Shown one piece after another: positions 43,575 through 52,559 of a stretch of 64,000 bases of DNA. The position numbers and the translations under genes are program-made. Below the pieces are notes generated by a model. The model did not search any database and was not told where the DNA came from. It saw nothing but the letters and a program-made list of their open reading frames with translations. How positions within the stretch are numbered: position 1 is the stretch's first letter; each line of letters starts with the position of its first letter. Location: NCBI RefSeq assembly GCF_000428045.1, contig NZ_ATZE01000010.1:274-64273 (forward strand), in the 5' to 3' direction. The stretch is from Sedimenticola selenatireducens DSM 17993 (GTDB taxonomy: Bacteria > Pseudomonadota > Gammaproteobacteria > Chromatiales > Chromatiaceae).

Positions 43575-44105
43575 ATGATTTCACCGAACCTACGAGCGAC
43601 TGTCATCGGAGTCACCGCGACACTCCTCTCCACTTATGCCATCGAATCCAACGCCTGGCGCAAGGATATCGAGACCTCTGGTCGTATCAAAAACACCACC
43701 TGCAAGTATGAACCGGAGGCGCAATGCTCCTGGGCGGTACGGATCGGCGCCCAGATCCCCGGCGTCGATATGCATGAGGCCTCCATGGCCTCCATGCGGC
43801 TGGACAACGCCAATCTGCAGGGCGCCAATCTCTCTCGCGCCACTCTGCACCTGGCAAATCTGCAGGGCGCCAACCTGATGCTAAGCAACCTGGAATATGC
43901 GGCACTGCATGCTGTGAACCTGCAGGGCGCCAACCTGATGCTGGCAAATCTGAAAGGCGCCAACTTCCTGGATGCGGACCTCAGCGGCGCCAATCTTCGG
44001 GGCGCCAATCTCGAGGGTACCATTCTGATTGCGGCCAAGCTGGATAACGCCACCTGGACCGATGGGCGTGTCTGCGCTGTCGGCTCCAAAGGTGAGTGCC
44101 TGTAG
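43575..44105 (+). CDS. Exported pentapeptide-repeat protein
   Basis: A 176-residue protein with a signal peptide (residues 1-27, ending ESNA) and about eighteen tandem A(N/D)LXX pentapeptides between residues 69 and 160, predicted to fold as a right-handed quadrilateral beta-helix. Four cysteines (Cys43, 51, 167, 175) flank the helix and could form disulfides in the periplasm. The DNA repeats CTGCAGGGCGCCAA at 43814, 43859 and 43919 show recent internal duplication. Function is unknown. Single-gene unit, ended by the terminator at 44143. Confidence 0.85.
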   Translation: MISPNLRATVIGVTATLLSTYAIESNAWRKDIETSGRIKNTTCKYEPEAQCSWAVRIGAQIPGVDMHEASMASMRLDNANLQGANLSRATLHLANLQGANLMLSNLEYAALHAVNLQGANLMLANLKGANFLDADLSGANLRGANLEGTILIAAKLDNATWTDGRVCAVGSKGECL

Positions 44106-44142
44106 TCAGAATATGACCTGACTCTGCTCCCGACCATTCCTG

Positions 44143-44180
44143 AAAAAAAAGGCCTTACCCGCGAGGGGAAGGCCTTTTTT
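44143..44180. terminator. Bidirectional terminator
   Basis: Two 16-base arms (44145-44160 and 44165-44180) pair with one mismatch around GCGA, with an A-run on the left and a T-run on the right, so the hairpin ends transcription from both the pentapeptide gene (+) and the ccm operon (-). Confidence 0.9.
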
Positions 44181-44202
44181 CTCTTCCGAATGTGGAGTGA
44201 AG

Positions 44203-45444
44203 TTAAGGAATTACCGAGTCAATCACCAACTCCACCACCGCCTGATCACTGACAGTCACCGGAGACACTTCTCCCAACAGATCGCCACTGGCGGCAATGG
44301 CATTACCGGATCGTGAGATCCGGGCTCCTACCACCACCTGCGGAAACTTCGACAGATTCATCCCCGGCACCATCGCCTGGGCATCACTTAATTCAACCGT
44401 GGTCGGCAGATCACCCGCTTTCAGACGCACCGCGGCCAGGGGCATTTTCGGGCCCGTCAGGGCACGAGCATAAATAAACAGGCTCTCTTCCGGCTTTACC
44501 TGGGCCGCCAGCTCGGCAGAAAGGGAAATGCGGGCAGTGATAGCCGTACCTGACGGGATGGCCGCCGCCGGTTTTTCCGGCACGCTGTCCGAACCCGACG
44601 CGGTCAGCTGGCGTTCGGCCACCGCAATCAGCCTATCGACCTGTTGGGTTGCATCCGGGTCATCCGCCAGCATCGGCTTGAGATGACGCCAGTGTTCCAG
44701 GGCGCGGGCATAATTGCCCGATTGATTTTCCGCCATACCCGCCAGCCAGAGCGCTGTCTGATCTTCAGGCGCCAGGGTAACCGCCTTGCGGATCAGTTCG
44801 GCAGGGCGCCCCTGCATATCCCCACCCGCCGACATCGCCAGGGCATCGGCCAGCGCCAACATGATAGAGGGCTGCTCACCGGCAAGCTGGTTCAGCTTGT
44901 CAAAGGCAAAGGCTGCGCTCTGATAATCCTTCATCGCCATGTGAGTACGCCCCAGCAGATACCACCCTTCTGCATCCTCGGGATTCTCTTTCAGACGCTC
45001 CACCAGGGTGGTCATCATCTCCTCAATTGAGGGCAGTTTCTTGTCTGACGACTGTTGCGCCACCACAACCTGCGGATCAACCAGTTGCGGCGTCCCCAGA
45101 TAGAGATAGACCGAGATCGTAGCGGCCACCACAAACAGGGCCGAGAACAGCAGGACCAGGAGGCCGCCCTTACCGGCCCCCGCAGCGCCACCCGAATCAC
45201 CACTGGATTCCAGGTCTATCAACAGCGCCTGCTCCAACTCAAGCTTGGTCTGTTCGTACTCTTCGTCCGACAGGGAACCGGCGGCATGCTCCTTGTTCAG
45301 TTCGGCCAGCCGCTCGCGGGCAATCACCACATTCTGTTTATCGCGATCCGATTCCTGCAGCTCCGACGCGCGCAGCAGGGACGGGGCAATAAACGCTAGC
45401 GCGACCAGTATCATGGCCGCCGAAATTATCCAGAAAATTGTCAT
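44203..45444 (-). CDS. ccmI: Cytochrome c maturation protein CcmI
   Basis: CcmI presents apocytochrome c to the CcmFH haem ligation complex. The 413-residue protein has two N-terminal membrane segments (IFWIISAAMILVALAFIAPS and around residue 100), a cytoplasmic helical loop between them and periplasmic TPR repeats (WYLLGRTHMAMKDYQSA), followed by a C-terminal extension typical of fused CcmI. It overlaps ccmH by 4 bases and closes the ccm operon. Confidence 0.92.
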   Translation of the reverse strand: MTIFWIISAAMILVALAFIAPSLLRASELQESDRDKQNVVIARERLAELNKEHAAGSLSDEEYEQTKLELEQALLIDLESSGDSGGAAGAGKGGLLVLLFSALFVVAATISVYLYLGTPQLVDPQVVVAQQSSDKKLPSIEEMMTTLVERLKENPEDAEGWYLLGRTHMAMKDYQSAAFAFDKLNQLAGEQPSIMLALADALAMSAGGDMQGRPAELIRKAVTLAPEDQTALWLAGMAENQSGNYARALEHWRHLKPMLADDPDATQQVDRLIAVAERQLTASGSDSVPEKPAAAIPSGTAITARISLSAELAAQVKPEESLFIYARALTGPKMPLAAVRLKAGDLPTTVELSDAQAMVPGMNLSKFPQVVVGARISRSGNAIAASGDLLGEVSPVTVSDQAVVELVIDSVIP

Positions 45445-45902
45445 GTATTATTATCTTCTTCGCCAAGCAATGTCTTGGCTCTCTGCAAGTCGTTATCACT
45501 GATCTGGTTATCAGCCAGTTTGCCTTTTCCCCGAATGAATATAAACAGGATGGCGACACCACCCGCCAGGATGCCAAACGGCCCCAGCCAGAGCAGCAGG
45601 GTCGACAACTGGAACGGTGGGCGATAGAGCACGAAATCCCCATAGCGCTTGACCATGTAGGCGACCACATCGTCGCTACTGGCGCCACTCTGCACCAACT
45701 CGTAAGTCTTGCGGCGCATATCCTGGGCCAGCTCGGCATTGGAGTCGGCCAGGTTCTGATTCTGGCAAACCAGACAGCGTAACTCCGCGACCAGCTGTTT
45801 GTAGCGGGCCTCCTTCTCCGGGTCATCGAACTGAGTTGCCTCAATGGCTGCCTGGGAGAACAGCGGTATCAACAGCAACACAAACAGCCAGGCCCGGATC
45901 AT
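45441..45902 (-). CDS. ccmH: Cytochrome c maturation protein CcmH
   Basis: A 153-residue thiol-oxidoreductase subunit that handles apocytochrome disulfides. It has a signal peptide, the LRCLVCQNQNLADSNAELAQ motif with the active cysteine pair, and a C-terminal membrane anchor (LLLWLGPFGILAGGVAILFI). It overlaps ccmG and ccmI by 4 bases each. Confidence 0.96.
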   Translation of the reverse strand: MIRAWLFVLLLIPLFSQAAIEATQFDDPEKEARYKQLVAELRCLVCQNQNLADSNAELAQDMRRKTYELVQSGASSDDVVAYMVKRYGDFVLYRPPFQLSTLLLWLGPFGILAGGVAILFIFIRGKGKLADNQISDNDLQRAKTLLGEEDNNT

Positions 45903-46432
45903 GACTCACCCTCCAGCTGTTGCAGCAGAGGCTTGAACTCATCCTCCCACACCTGCTGGTAAAGGGGGCCGGTGTGTTTCTTGCGTATCATTCCCTGCTT
46001 GTCGATCACAAAGGTCTCCGGTGCGCCATAGACGCCCCAGTCCATGATCGCCTCGCTTTCGGGATCGAATCCAACCGCGGCAAACGGGTTGCCTTTCTTG
46101 GCCAGGAAGGCCTGTGCCTCAGCCCGATCATCGCGCCAGTCGATACCGATAATGGTGACGCCCTCGGTTTTTGCCAGACGATTGAGAAACTCATGTTCAC
46201 GCCAGCACTCCGGACACCAGGTTCCCCAGACATTCAGCAACCATACCTTGCCCTTCAAGGCATCGGAACTGACCGTTTTCTCCGGATCAAACAGATCCGG
46301 AAGATTAAATGTCGGTGCCCGCTCATTGATCAGCACCGACGGTACATCACGCGGATTCAGTGTCAGGCCGATACCAAGCAGCAGCGCCAGGACCAGAAAG
46401 ATGCCCAGCGGTATCAAAAAACGCGCTTTCAT
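45899..46432 (-). CDS. ccmG: Thiol:disulfide interchange protein CcmG (DsbE)
   Basis: A 177-residue membrane-anchored thioredoxin-fold protein that keeps apocytochrome c reduced. Active site GTWCPECWRE, and the family acid-loop segment GVYGAPETFVIDKQGMIR with the cis-proline. It overlaps ccmF and ccmH by 4 bases. Confidence 0.96.
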   Translation of the reverse strand: MKARFLIPLGIFLVLALLLGIGLTLNPRDVPSVLINERAPTFNLPDLFDPEKTVSSDALKGKVWLLNVWGTWCPECWREHEFLNRLAKTEGVTIIGIDWRDDRAEAQAFLAKKGNPFAAVGFDPESEAIMDWGVYGAPETFVIDKQGMIRKKHTGPLYQQVWEDEFKPLLQQLEGES

Positions 46433-48402
46433 GCTGTACCCACCGTGACCCCGTCAACGCCCACACTGGCCTTGCGTTTCAATCGATAATAGCGACGATC
46501 GGTGGCCGCCAGCAGGCCACCCAACGCCATGAACAGGCCGCCCAGCCAGACCCAGCGAACAAACGGTTTGTGGTAGAGACGCACACTCCAGGCACCTTCA
46601 TTACCCAGAGGCTCGCCCAGAGCGACAAACAGATCACGGAACAACCCTGCGTCGATACCCGCTTCGGTCATCGGCATACCACTCTTGTAGTTGCGTTTCT
46701 CCGGGCTGAGGTGCGTAATCTTGGTGTCGCTCAGGTAGATGTCCACCTCACCCCTAAATGCCAGGTAGTTGGGTCCCTGGGTTTTTTTCACCCCCTGGAA
46801 CTGAAAATCATATCCGCCCAGCGAATAAGTCTCGCCCGGCGCAAGCCGCACGTCCTTCTCCTCGCTGTAGACGCTGGTCAGGATGATACCGACCACAAAC
46901 ACGGCCAACCCGGTATGAGCCAGCATCATGCCCCAACCGGAGCGGGGAGTATTGGCCAGGGTCTGGGTAAAGGCGCGCCCGGCGGTGTGCCGGTCAAACA
47001 GCCACTGCAGGGTGCTGAGGACCACCCAGACGGCCAGCACCAGAGCCAAGTTTGCACCCCACGAGTAGTAGGGGGCCAGCAGCATCAGGCCGGATCCGGC
47101 AATCAGACTGAACAACAATGACAGCCGCAGCTTTGTAAACAACCGCTGACCGCTGTCGTGCCGCCACCTCGCCAGTGCGCCAACACCCACTAACGCAGCC
47201 AGCGGAGCGGTCAGGGGAATAAACACCGAATTGAAATAGGGAGGTCCAACCGAGATCTTGCCCAGACCCAGGGCATCGATCGCCAACGGATAGAGCGTTC
47301 CCAGCAATACACTGCAGGCAGCCACCACCAGGATCACATTATTCAGCAGCAACGCCGTCTCCTTGGAGATCAATTTGAAGCTGACGCTGCTGCGGATCTG
47401 CGAGGCACGCCAGGAGTACAGCAGCAGGGAGCCGCCAATGACCACCACCAGGAAGGCGAGGATAAAGATACCCCGTCCCGGATCGGTGGCGAAGGCATGT
47501 ACCGAGGTGAGTACACCGGAACGCACCAGGAAGGTACCCAGGAGGCTCAGCGAGAAGGCAAAGATGGCCAGCAGTACGGTCCAGGCCTTGAATGCGCCTC
47601 GCTTCTCGGTCACCGCCAAGGAGTGAATCAGCGCCGTGCCCACCAGCCAGGGCATGAAGGAGGCGTTCTCCACCGGGTCCCAGAACCACCAGCCGCCCCA
47701 GCCCAACTCATAGTAGGCCCACCAGCTGCCCAGCACGATACCCAGGGTGAGGAACATCCAGGCGATATTGGTCCAGGGACGTGACCAGCGCGCCCAGGCC
47801 GCATCCAACTGACCGCCCAGCATGGCGGCAATGGCAAAGGCGAACGCTACCGAGAACCCGACATAGCCCATATAGAGCATCGGCGGGTGAATCGCCAGAC
47901 CGGGGTCTTGCAGCAAGGGGTTCAGGTCCCGACCCTCAATGGGTGGATTTACCAGCCGGTCAAACGGATTCGAGGTGAACAACATAAACAGCAGGAAGCC
48001 GACACTGATCATGCCCATCACGCCGACCACCCGGGCCAGCATGATCTCCGGCATGCTGCGGCTGAACAACACCACCGCACCGGTCCAGACGGAGAGAATC
48101 ACCGCCCAAAGCAGCAGAGAACCCTCATGGGCACCCCAGACCCCGGAGATCAGGTAGAGCGTCGGAAGGTGGGTGTTGGAGTTTGACGCCACATAGGTGA
48201 CCGAAAAATCGTGCACCAGGAAGGCATAGGTCAGACAGCCGTAGGAGATCAGCATGAACAGCAGCTGTCCCAGCGCCGCAGGCTTGGCCACTGCCACCCA
48301 GCTGGCAATACGGCGATGGGCGCCGATAATCGGCAGAGTGGCCTGAATCAGCGCCAGCGACAGCGCCAGGATCAGCGCCACATGTCCGAGTTCGGGAATC
48401 AT
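46429..48402 (-). CDS. ccmF: Cytochrome c haem lyase subunit CcmF
   Basis: CcmF attaches haem to apocytochrome c. The 657-residue protein has about 15 membrane segments and the WWD motif region (ELGWGGWWFWDPVENASFMPWL), along with GVWGAHEGSLLLWA and a periplasmic C-terminal domain. It overlaps ccmE and ccmG by 4 bases. Confidence 0.97.
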   Translation of the reverse strand: MIPELGHVALILALSLALIQATLPIIGAHRRIASWVAVAKPAALGQLLFMLISYGCLTYAFLVHDFSVTYVASNSNTHLPTLYLISGVWGAHEGSLLLWAVILSVWTGAVVLFSRSMPEIMLARVVGVMGMISVGFLLFMLFTSNPFDRLVNPPIEGRDLNPLLQDPGLAIHPPMLYMGYVGFSVAFAFAIAAMLGGQLDAAWARWSRPWTNIAWMFLTLGIVLGSWWAYYELGWGGWWFWDPVENASFMPWLVGTALIHSLAVTEKRGAFKAWTVLLAIFAFSLSLLGTFLVRSGVLTSVHAFATDPGRGIFILAFLVVVIGGSLLLYSWRASQIRSSVSFKLISKETALLLNNVILVVAACSVLLGTLYPLAIDALGLGKISVGPPYFNSVFIPLTAPLAALVGVGALARWRHDSGQRLFTKLRLSLLFSLIAGSGLMLLAPYYSWGANLALVLAVWVVLSTLQWLFDRHTAGRAFTQTLANTPRSGWGMMLAHTGLAVFVVGIILTSVYSEEKDVRLAPGETYSLGGYDFQFQGVKKTQGPNYLAFRGEVDIYLSDTKITHLSPEKRNYKSGMPMTEAGIDAGLFRDLFVALGEPLGNEGAWSVRLYHKPFVRWVWLGGLFMALGGLLAATDRRYYRLKRKASVGVDGVTVGTA

Positions 48403-48848
48403 TTGTTGGCTACTCCGGTTGGTGCGCCCTTGTGCGCCTTGTCCAGGGCGTCCGCCACCTCGGGTGGCATGTAGTTCTCATCATGCTTGGCCAGCACCTC
48501 ATCGGCGACAAATACCCCATCCGGGCCCATGCGTCCCTGGGCGATCACACCCTGGCCCTCGGCAAACAGATCCGGCAGGATACCGGTATAGGCGACCTTC
48601 ACGGCATGGGCGGTATCGGTCACCAGAAAGCGCACCGTCAGCTCCTGGCCACGCTCAAGACTGCCTGTCTGTACCATGCCACCAAGACGATAGACGTGAT
48701 CGGCCGGCGCCTTGTTCTGTACCACATCGCTGGGCGAGAAGAAGTAGGAGAGATTACTGTCCAGCGCATTGAATACCAGCCAGGCGGCCAACCCGAGTCC
48801 CGCCAGTCCGGCGACCAGAAATCCGAATCGCTTGTGTCTTGCCTTCAT
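48399..48848 (-). CDS. ccmE: Haem chaperone CcmE
   Basis: CcmE carries haem covalently from CcmC to CcmF. The 149-residue protein has an N-terminal membrane anchor, the OB-fold (YRLGGMVQTGSLERGQ, VAYTGILPDLFAEGQGVIAQ) and the haem-binding VLAKHDENYMPPEV with the His and Tyr of the HxxxY motif. It overlaps ccmD by 4 bases. Confidence 0.97.
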   Translation of the reverse strand: MKARHKRFGFLVAGLAGLGLAAWLVFNALDSNLSYFFSPSDVVQNKAPADHVYRLGGMVQTGSLERGQELTVRFLVTDTAHAVKVAYTGILPDLFAEGQGVIAQGRMGPDGVFVADEVLAKHDENYMPPEVADALDKAHKGAPTGVANK

Positions 48849-49018
48849 ACCTTCTCTCCTGCCTTGATCCGGATGATCCTGGCAATGCGTTGCAATACGG
48901 CACGCCGATGATTTCGCAGCATAATCGGCTCAAGTATCATCAAGAGTGCGGATACGCCAAACGAGCCCCACACATAGAGGGCATAGCCGCCCATGTCCAA
49001 AAATTCCGCCACGCTCAT
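48845..49018 (-). CDS. ccmD: Haem exporter protein CcmD
   Basis: A 57-residue membrane protein in the expected place between ccmC and ccmE: MSVAEFLDMGGYALYVWGSF followed by a hydrophobic stretch and a basic tail (LRNHRRAVLQRIARIIRIKA). CcmD helps release holo-CcmE from the CcmABC complex. It overlaps ccmC (TGA/ATG) and ccmE by 4 bases. Confidence 0.93.
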   Translation of the reverse strand: MSVAEFLDMGGYALYVWGSFGVSALLMILEPIMLRNHRRAVLQRIARIIRIKAGEKV

Positions 49019-49764
49019 AGCCTCACCTCTGCCAATTCACTGACCCAGGTGGTGTCTGCCTCCCGCTCCAGGATGATCGAGCGAACCCGGGCCAACGCCA
49101 CGGCAATGGTGTAGGCCCAGAAACCCAGCGCCATGATCAGCATGGTCCAGAGCATGGTAACACCCATTTTTGACCCGTTATCCATGCTGATAGTGGCCCC
49201 TTGATGAAGAGTATTCCACCATTGCACCGAGTAATAGATGATCGGAATATTTACCACACCGACCAGCACCAACAGGGCGCCTGCCCGGTCTGCCCGCCGC
49301 GTGTCATCAATGGCCCCCTGCAGGGCCAGATAGCCGAGATAGAGAAACAGCAGAATCAGTTCCGACGTCAGCCGCGCATCCCATACCCACCAGGTGCCCC
49401 ACATCGGCTTGCCCCAGAAGGCGCCGGTCCAGAGCGCCAGAAAGGCGAAAATGGCGCCGGTCGGCGCCAGGGCCCGGGTCATCATGCCCGACAGGCGGGT
49501 GTTGAACACCAGGCCGAGCGCCGCCCAGAAAGCCATGATCAGATAGATAAACATGGACATCCAGGCAGCAGGCACATGAACGAAAATAATTCGATAACCT
49601 TCACCCTGCTTGTAATCCGTCGGCGCCACGAAGAAACTCATGTAGAGTCCAACGCCAATCAGAGCAAGTGCGAGTACGGCAAAAATCGGAACCAGACGAC
49701 CCGCCAAAGGATAGAAGGTGGCTGGTGATGAAAATTTAAACCAGTTAATTAATCTTGAATTCAT
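49015..49764 (-). CDS. ccmC: Haem handling protein CcmC
   Basis: CcmC loads haem onto CcmE. The 249-residue protein has six membrane segments and the WWD motif WGTWWVWDARLTSELILLFL, with the flanking His in FVHVPAAW and WWNTLHQ. The ATG at 49764 (MNSRLINWFK) fits the family; 30 extra codons upstream do not. It lies 165 bases after ccmB, the only sizeable gap in the operon. Confidence 0.97.
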   Translation of the reverse strand: MNSRLINWFKFSSPATFYPLAGRLVPIFAVLALALIGVGLYMSFFVAPTDYKQGEGYRIIFVHVPAAWMSMFIYLIMAFWAALGLVFNTRLSGMMTRALAPTGAIFAFLALWTGAFWGKPMWGTWWVWDARLTSELILLFLYLGYLALQGAIDDTRRADRAGALLVLVGVVNIPIIYYSVQWWNTLHQGATISMDNGSKMGVTMLWTMLIMALGFWAYTIAVALARVRSIILEREADTTWVSELAEVRL

Positions 49765-49929
49765 TGGATAGTGTAGGCCAGCTGTTCCGGGGGTTTGATA
49801 GTACAAATAGGGTTTGGTTCCCGTGACTTCATTAAATTTTGCAACGGGAGGCATTTATACCCAACTCGGTCACACACGGGCATTGACCGAAAGCAAAACC
49901 GCACCCAACAATAGCGCCATTCATTCCCA

Positions 49930-50598
49930 CTATTCTACGGAAATCCTCAGCGCCGCGGAGGCGGCCAGCGGAGCAAGCAGCAAGGATAATACCAGAATGG
50001 CGCCGAGCATGGAGATATGTCCCTGGCCACCGAGACCGGATGCGGTCGCCTCCACCGCCCCCGAACCGAAGATCAATACCGGGATATAGAGTGGCAGAAC
50101 CAGTAGTGAAACCAGCACACCGCCCCCGCGCAGACCCAGCGTAAGCGCCGCGCCGATTGCACCGATCAGGCTTAGCGCCGGCGTTCCCAGCAGCAACGAC
50201 AGCACCATCACGCCCAGGGCCTCGCTGGAGAGGTCATACTGCAGTCCCAGCAGGGGCGCCATCAGCACCAGCGGCAGACCGGTCACCAGCCAGTGGGCGG
50301 TCACCTTGGCCAGCACCAGAACAAACAGCGGCTGCGGGGCAAGCAGCATCTGTTCCAGGGCTCCATCCTCATAATCCACTGCAAACAGGCGCTCCAGTGC
50401 CAGCATCGAGGCGAGCAGTGCCGCTACCCAGAAGACACCCGGCGCGATAAGCCGGAGTGTATTCATCTCCGGTCCGATGCCAAGCGGAAACAGGCTCACC
50501 ACGATGACAAAAAAGAACAGGGTGGTGAACAGGTCCGAACGCCGGCGCATCGCCAGCAGCAGATCGCGTCCCATCAGTGTCCTGAAGGCGCTAAACAT
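49930..50598 (-). CDS. ccmB: Haem exporter protein CcmB
   Basis: A 222-residue six-span membrane subunit of the CcmAB ATPase that releases holo-CcmE. It shows MFSAFRTLMGRDLLLAMRRR, FPLGIGPEMNTLRLIAPGVF and PLYIPVLIFGSGAVEA. GGAGG precedes the ATG at 50598. It overlaps the end of ccmA by 8 bases. Confidence 0.95.
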   Translation of the reverse strand: MFSAFRTLMGRDLLLAMRRRSDLFTTLFFFVIVVSLFPLGIGPEMNTLRLIAPGVFWVAALLASMLALERLFAVDYEDGALEQMLLAPQPLFVLVLAKVTAHWLVTGLPLVLMAPLLGLQYDLSSEALGVMVLSLLLGTPALSLIGAIGAALTLGLRGGGVLVSLLVLPLYIPVLIFGSGAVEATASGLGGQGHISMLGAILVLSLLLAPLAASAALRISVE

Positions 50599-51226
50599 GC
50601 CCGACCTCCTTCCAGCCAAGCTGCAGTTCCTTGACCTGCTCGCGGGTGATCCTGACCTCCTGGTGGGTGGTCAGTATGACCATACCGCCACTGTTAATAT
50701 GGTCTCGGATGATGGACTGGAGAAAGTCAACCGCCGCCACATCCAGCGCGGTAAAGGGTTCATCCAGCACCCAGAGCCGCGACTTGTTCACCAGCAGCCG
50801 GGCCAATGCCACCCTTCGCTTCTGGCCCTGGGAGAGCACGCGGCTGGGCAGGTCCTCATGCCCCATCAGCCCCATCCGCTCCAGCGCATCCCAGGCCTGC
50901 CGCTCAGTGATCGGATTGCCATCGAGGGCACTGCAGACGCGCAGATTTTCCACTCCGGTCAGATCATCCTTAATACCGTTCTTATGCCCGATGTAGACCA
51001 CATCCCGGGTAAAATCCTCCCCCAGACGATGGATCGACTCGCCGTTCCAGCGGATCTCACCATCACTCTCCTTCATCAGGCCACACACTGTGCGCATCAG
51101 GGTGGTCTTGCCACTGCCGTTGTGGCCGTGCAGGTGCAACAGCTCTCCCGCCTCGAGCCTGAAACTGAGATCGGAAAACAGTTTGCGGTCACCCCGTATG
51201 CAGGCCAGCCCCGCCACCTCGAGCAT
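50591..51226 (-). CDS. ccmA: Cytochrome c biogenesis ATP-binding protein CcmA
   Basis: A 211-residue ABC ATPase with Walker A HGHNGSGKTTLMRT, signature LSQGQKRRVALARLL and Walker B LWVLDEPFTALD. The ATG at 51226 (MLEVAGLACIRGDRKLF) is the family start. It is the first gene of ccmABCDEFGHI; the operon promoter must lie in the 250 bases upstream, which also hold repeat D. Confidence 0.96.
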   Translation of the reverse strand: MLEVAGLACIRGDRKLFSDLSFRLEAGELLHLHGHNGSGKTTLMRTVCGLMKESDGEIRWNGESIHRLGEDFTRDVVYIGHKNGIKDDLTGVENLRVCSALDGNPITERQAWDALERMGLMGHEDLPSRVLSQGQKRRVALARLLVNKSRLWVLDEPFTALDVAAVDFLQSIIRDHINSGGMVILTTHQEVRITREQVKELQLGWKEVGHV

Positions 51227-51293
51227 CGAAAGCACCCTAATAACAGTCAAAAACCGCCCGATTGTACACAGCCTGACCCCGCTTTCCCATAAG

Positions 51294-51449
51294 AGCTCGC
51301 GAAAGAATAAGTTCCTGTATTCGCCCCCCTGGGCCCCGCTGCAGGCGTTACGCCTTTTGGTAAGGGAACAGCCATTGCCTGCAAGGCGTGCCTTGCCCGC
51401 ATGACCCAGGAACGCCCTCGGTACGACGGAATTATTCTTTCGCGAGCCC
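51294..51449. mobile_element. MITE-like element D with flanking TAAG direct repeats
   Basis: A 156-base non-coding element between ccmA and rdgB. Its terminal inverted repeats begin GCTCGCGAAAGAATAA (51295-51310) and end with the exact reverse complement (51432-51447), extending to about 22 bp with one indel. It is flanked by TAAG on both sides (51290-51293 and 51450-51453), which looks like a target duplication. Confidence 0.75.
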
Positions 51450-51505
51450 TAAGTCATGTTCCGGGGTAGAATCCCGGTATTCAATTCACAGCAGGAAACC
51501 GTGTC

Positions 51506-52111
51506 ATGACAGCGAGTCATCGTGGAGAAAAGGTGGTACTGGCGAGCAATAACGCCGGCAAGGTACGTGAAATCAATCAGTTGCTGGCACAACAGGAGAT
51601 TCAGGTAATCCCCCAAAGCCAGTTCGACACACCGGAAGCCGAGGAGACCGGCCTGACCTTCGTGGAAAATGCCATTCTCAAGGCACGCAACGCCGCCCGG
51701 CACAGCGGCCTGCCGGCCATCGCTGATGATTCAGGCATCGAAGTCGACGCACTCAACGGGGCGCCCGGCATCTACTCAGCACGCTTTGCCGGACCCGCCT
51801 GCGACGACCAGGCGAATAACGAAAAGCTGCTGGCCGACCTGCAAGGGGTGGCGGACGAAGATCGCACCGCCCGCTTCCAATGTGTGCTGGTCTATCTGCG
51901 TCACGCCGACGATCCGACTCCGATCATCTGCCAGGGGACCTGGGAGGGGCGCATTCTGCACGCAGCCCAGGGCGAGAACGGTTTTGGCTATGATCCGCTG
52001 TTTCTGGTGCCGCAGTTCGGCTGCAGCTCCGCCGAGCTCACCTCGGATCAGAAGAACTCCCTGAGTCACCGGGGGCAGGCGTTGCGCCAACTGGTAGCCG
52101 CCCTGGCCTGA
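51506..52111 (+). CDS. rdgB: Non-canonical purine NTP pyrophosphatase (RdgB/HAM1)
   Basis: Removes dITP, dXTP and ITP from nucleotide pools. The 201-residue protein has VVLASNNAGKVREINQLL, TFVENAILKARNAARHSGLP, ADDSGIEVDALNGAPGIYSA and GENGFGYDPLFLVPQ. It is divergent from the ccm operon. In many relatives it follows rph, but here it is 14 kb away. Confidence 0.97.
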   Translation: MTASHRGEKVVLASNNAGKVREINQLLAQQEIQVIPQSQFDTPEAEETGLTFVENAILKARNAARHSGLPAIADDSGIEVDALNGAPGIYSARFAGPACDDQANNEKLLADLQGVADEDRTARFQCVLVYLRHADDPTPIICQGTWEGRILHAAQGENGFGYDPLFLVPQFGCSSAELTSDQKNSLSHRGQALRQLVAALA

Positions 52112-52205
52112 GGCAATAAATCCTTAACCGCAGCGCAACTGAACTGAAACCAGACTTCGATAGCCTTCTGTTCTGAAACCAAGAACTAACAGAAAGGGAT
52201 CGAAC

Positions 52206-52556
52206 ATGAGCCATAACCACGCGTGCCCGAATAACCCTGTCAATCTGCTGCTGCCGGCCCAGATCGGCTACCACGGACGCACTTTTTCCGCCACACTGGG
52301 TAGCCTGACTGCAGAAGGCGCGCTGCTCGAGACCCATGCCTTGACCCTGCCCGTCGGCATGGAGGTGGAGTTGTCGGTGGCCCTGGGCCAGTCGACCTGG
52401 CAGATCAAGGCGGTCATTACCCATACCACTCCGCATGAGATCGGTATTCTGTTTAGAAAGACCCAGCACAAACTCCATGCAGCAGCCCGTAATGAATTCC
52501 AGCCCGGCTTCAGATCCATCCCCTGCACGATCATGGAACCCGCTGCAATAGGCTGA
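52206..52556 (+). CDS. PilZ-like domain protein (degenerate)
   Basis: A 116-residue protein beginning MSHNHACPNNPVNLLLPAQI with the beta-barrel pattern of PilZ (ATLGSLTAEGALLETHALTL, TWQIKAVITHTTPHEIGILF). The canonical RxxxR and (D/N)xSxxG c-di-GMP-binding residues are not seen; the second motif reads SLTAEG. It may therefore be a non-binding PilZ member. AAAGGGA precedes the ATG. Single-gene unit. Confidence 0.65.
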   Translation: MSHNHACPNNPVNLLLPAQIGYHGRTFSATLGSLTAEGALLETHALTLPVGMEVELSVALGQSTWQIKAVITHTTPHEIGILFRKTQHKLHAAARNEFQPGFRSIPCTIMEPAAIG

Positions 52557-52559
52557 CCG

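Noticed and set aside
51251-51505. Possible small RNA between ccmA and rdgB
   Set aside because: The structure there is explained by the inverted ends of element D.
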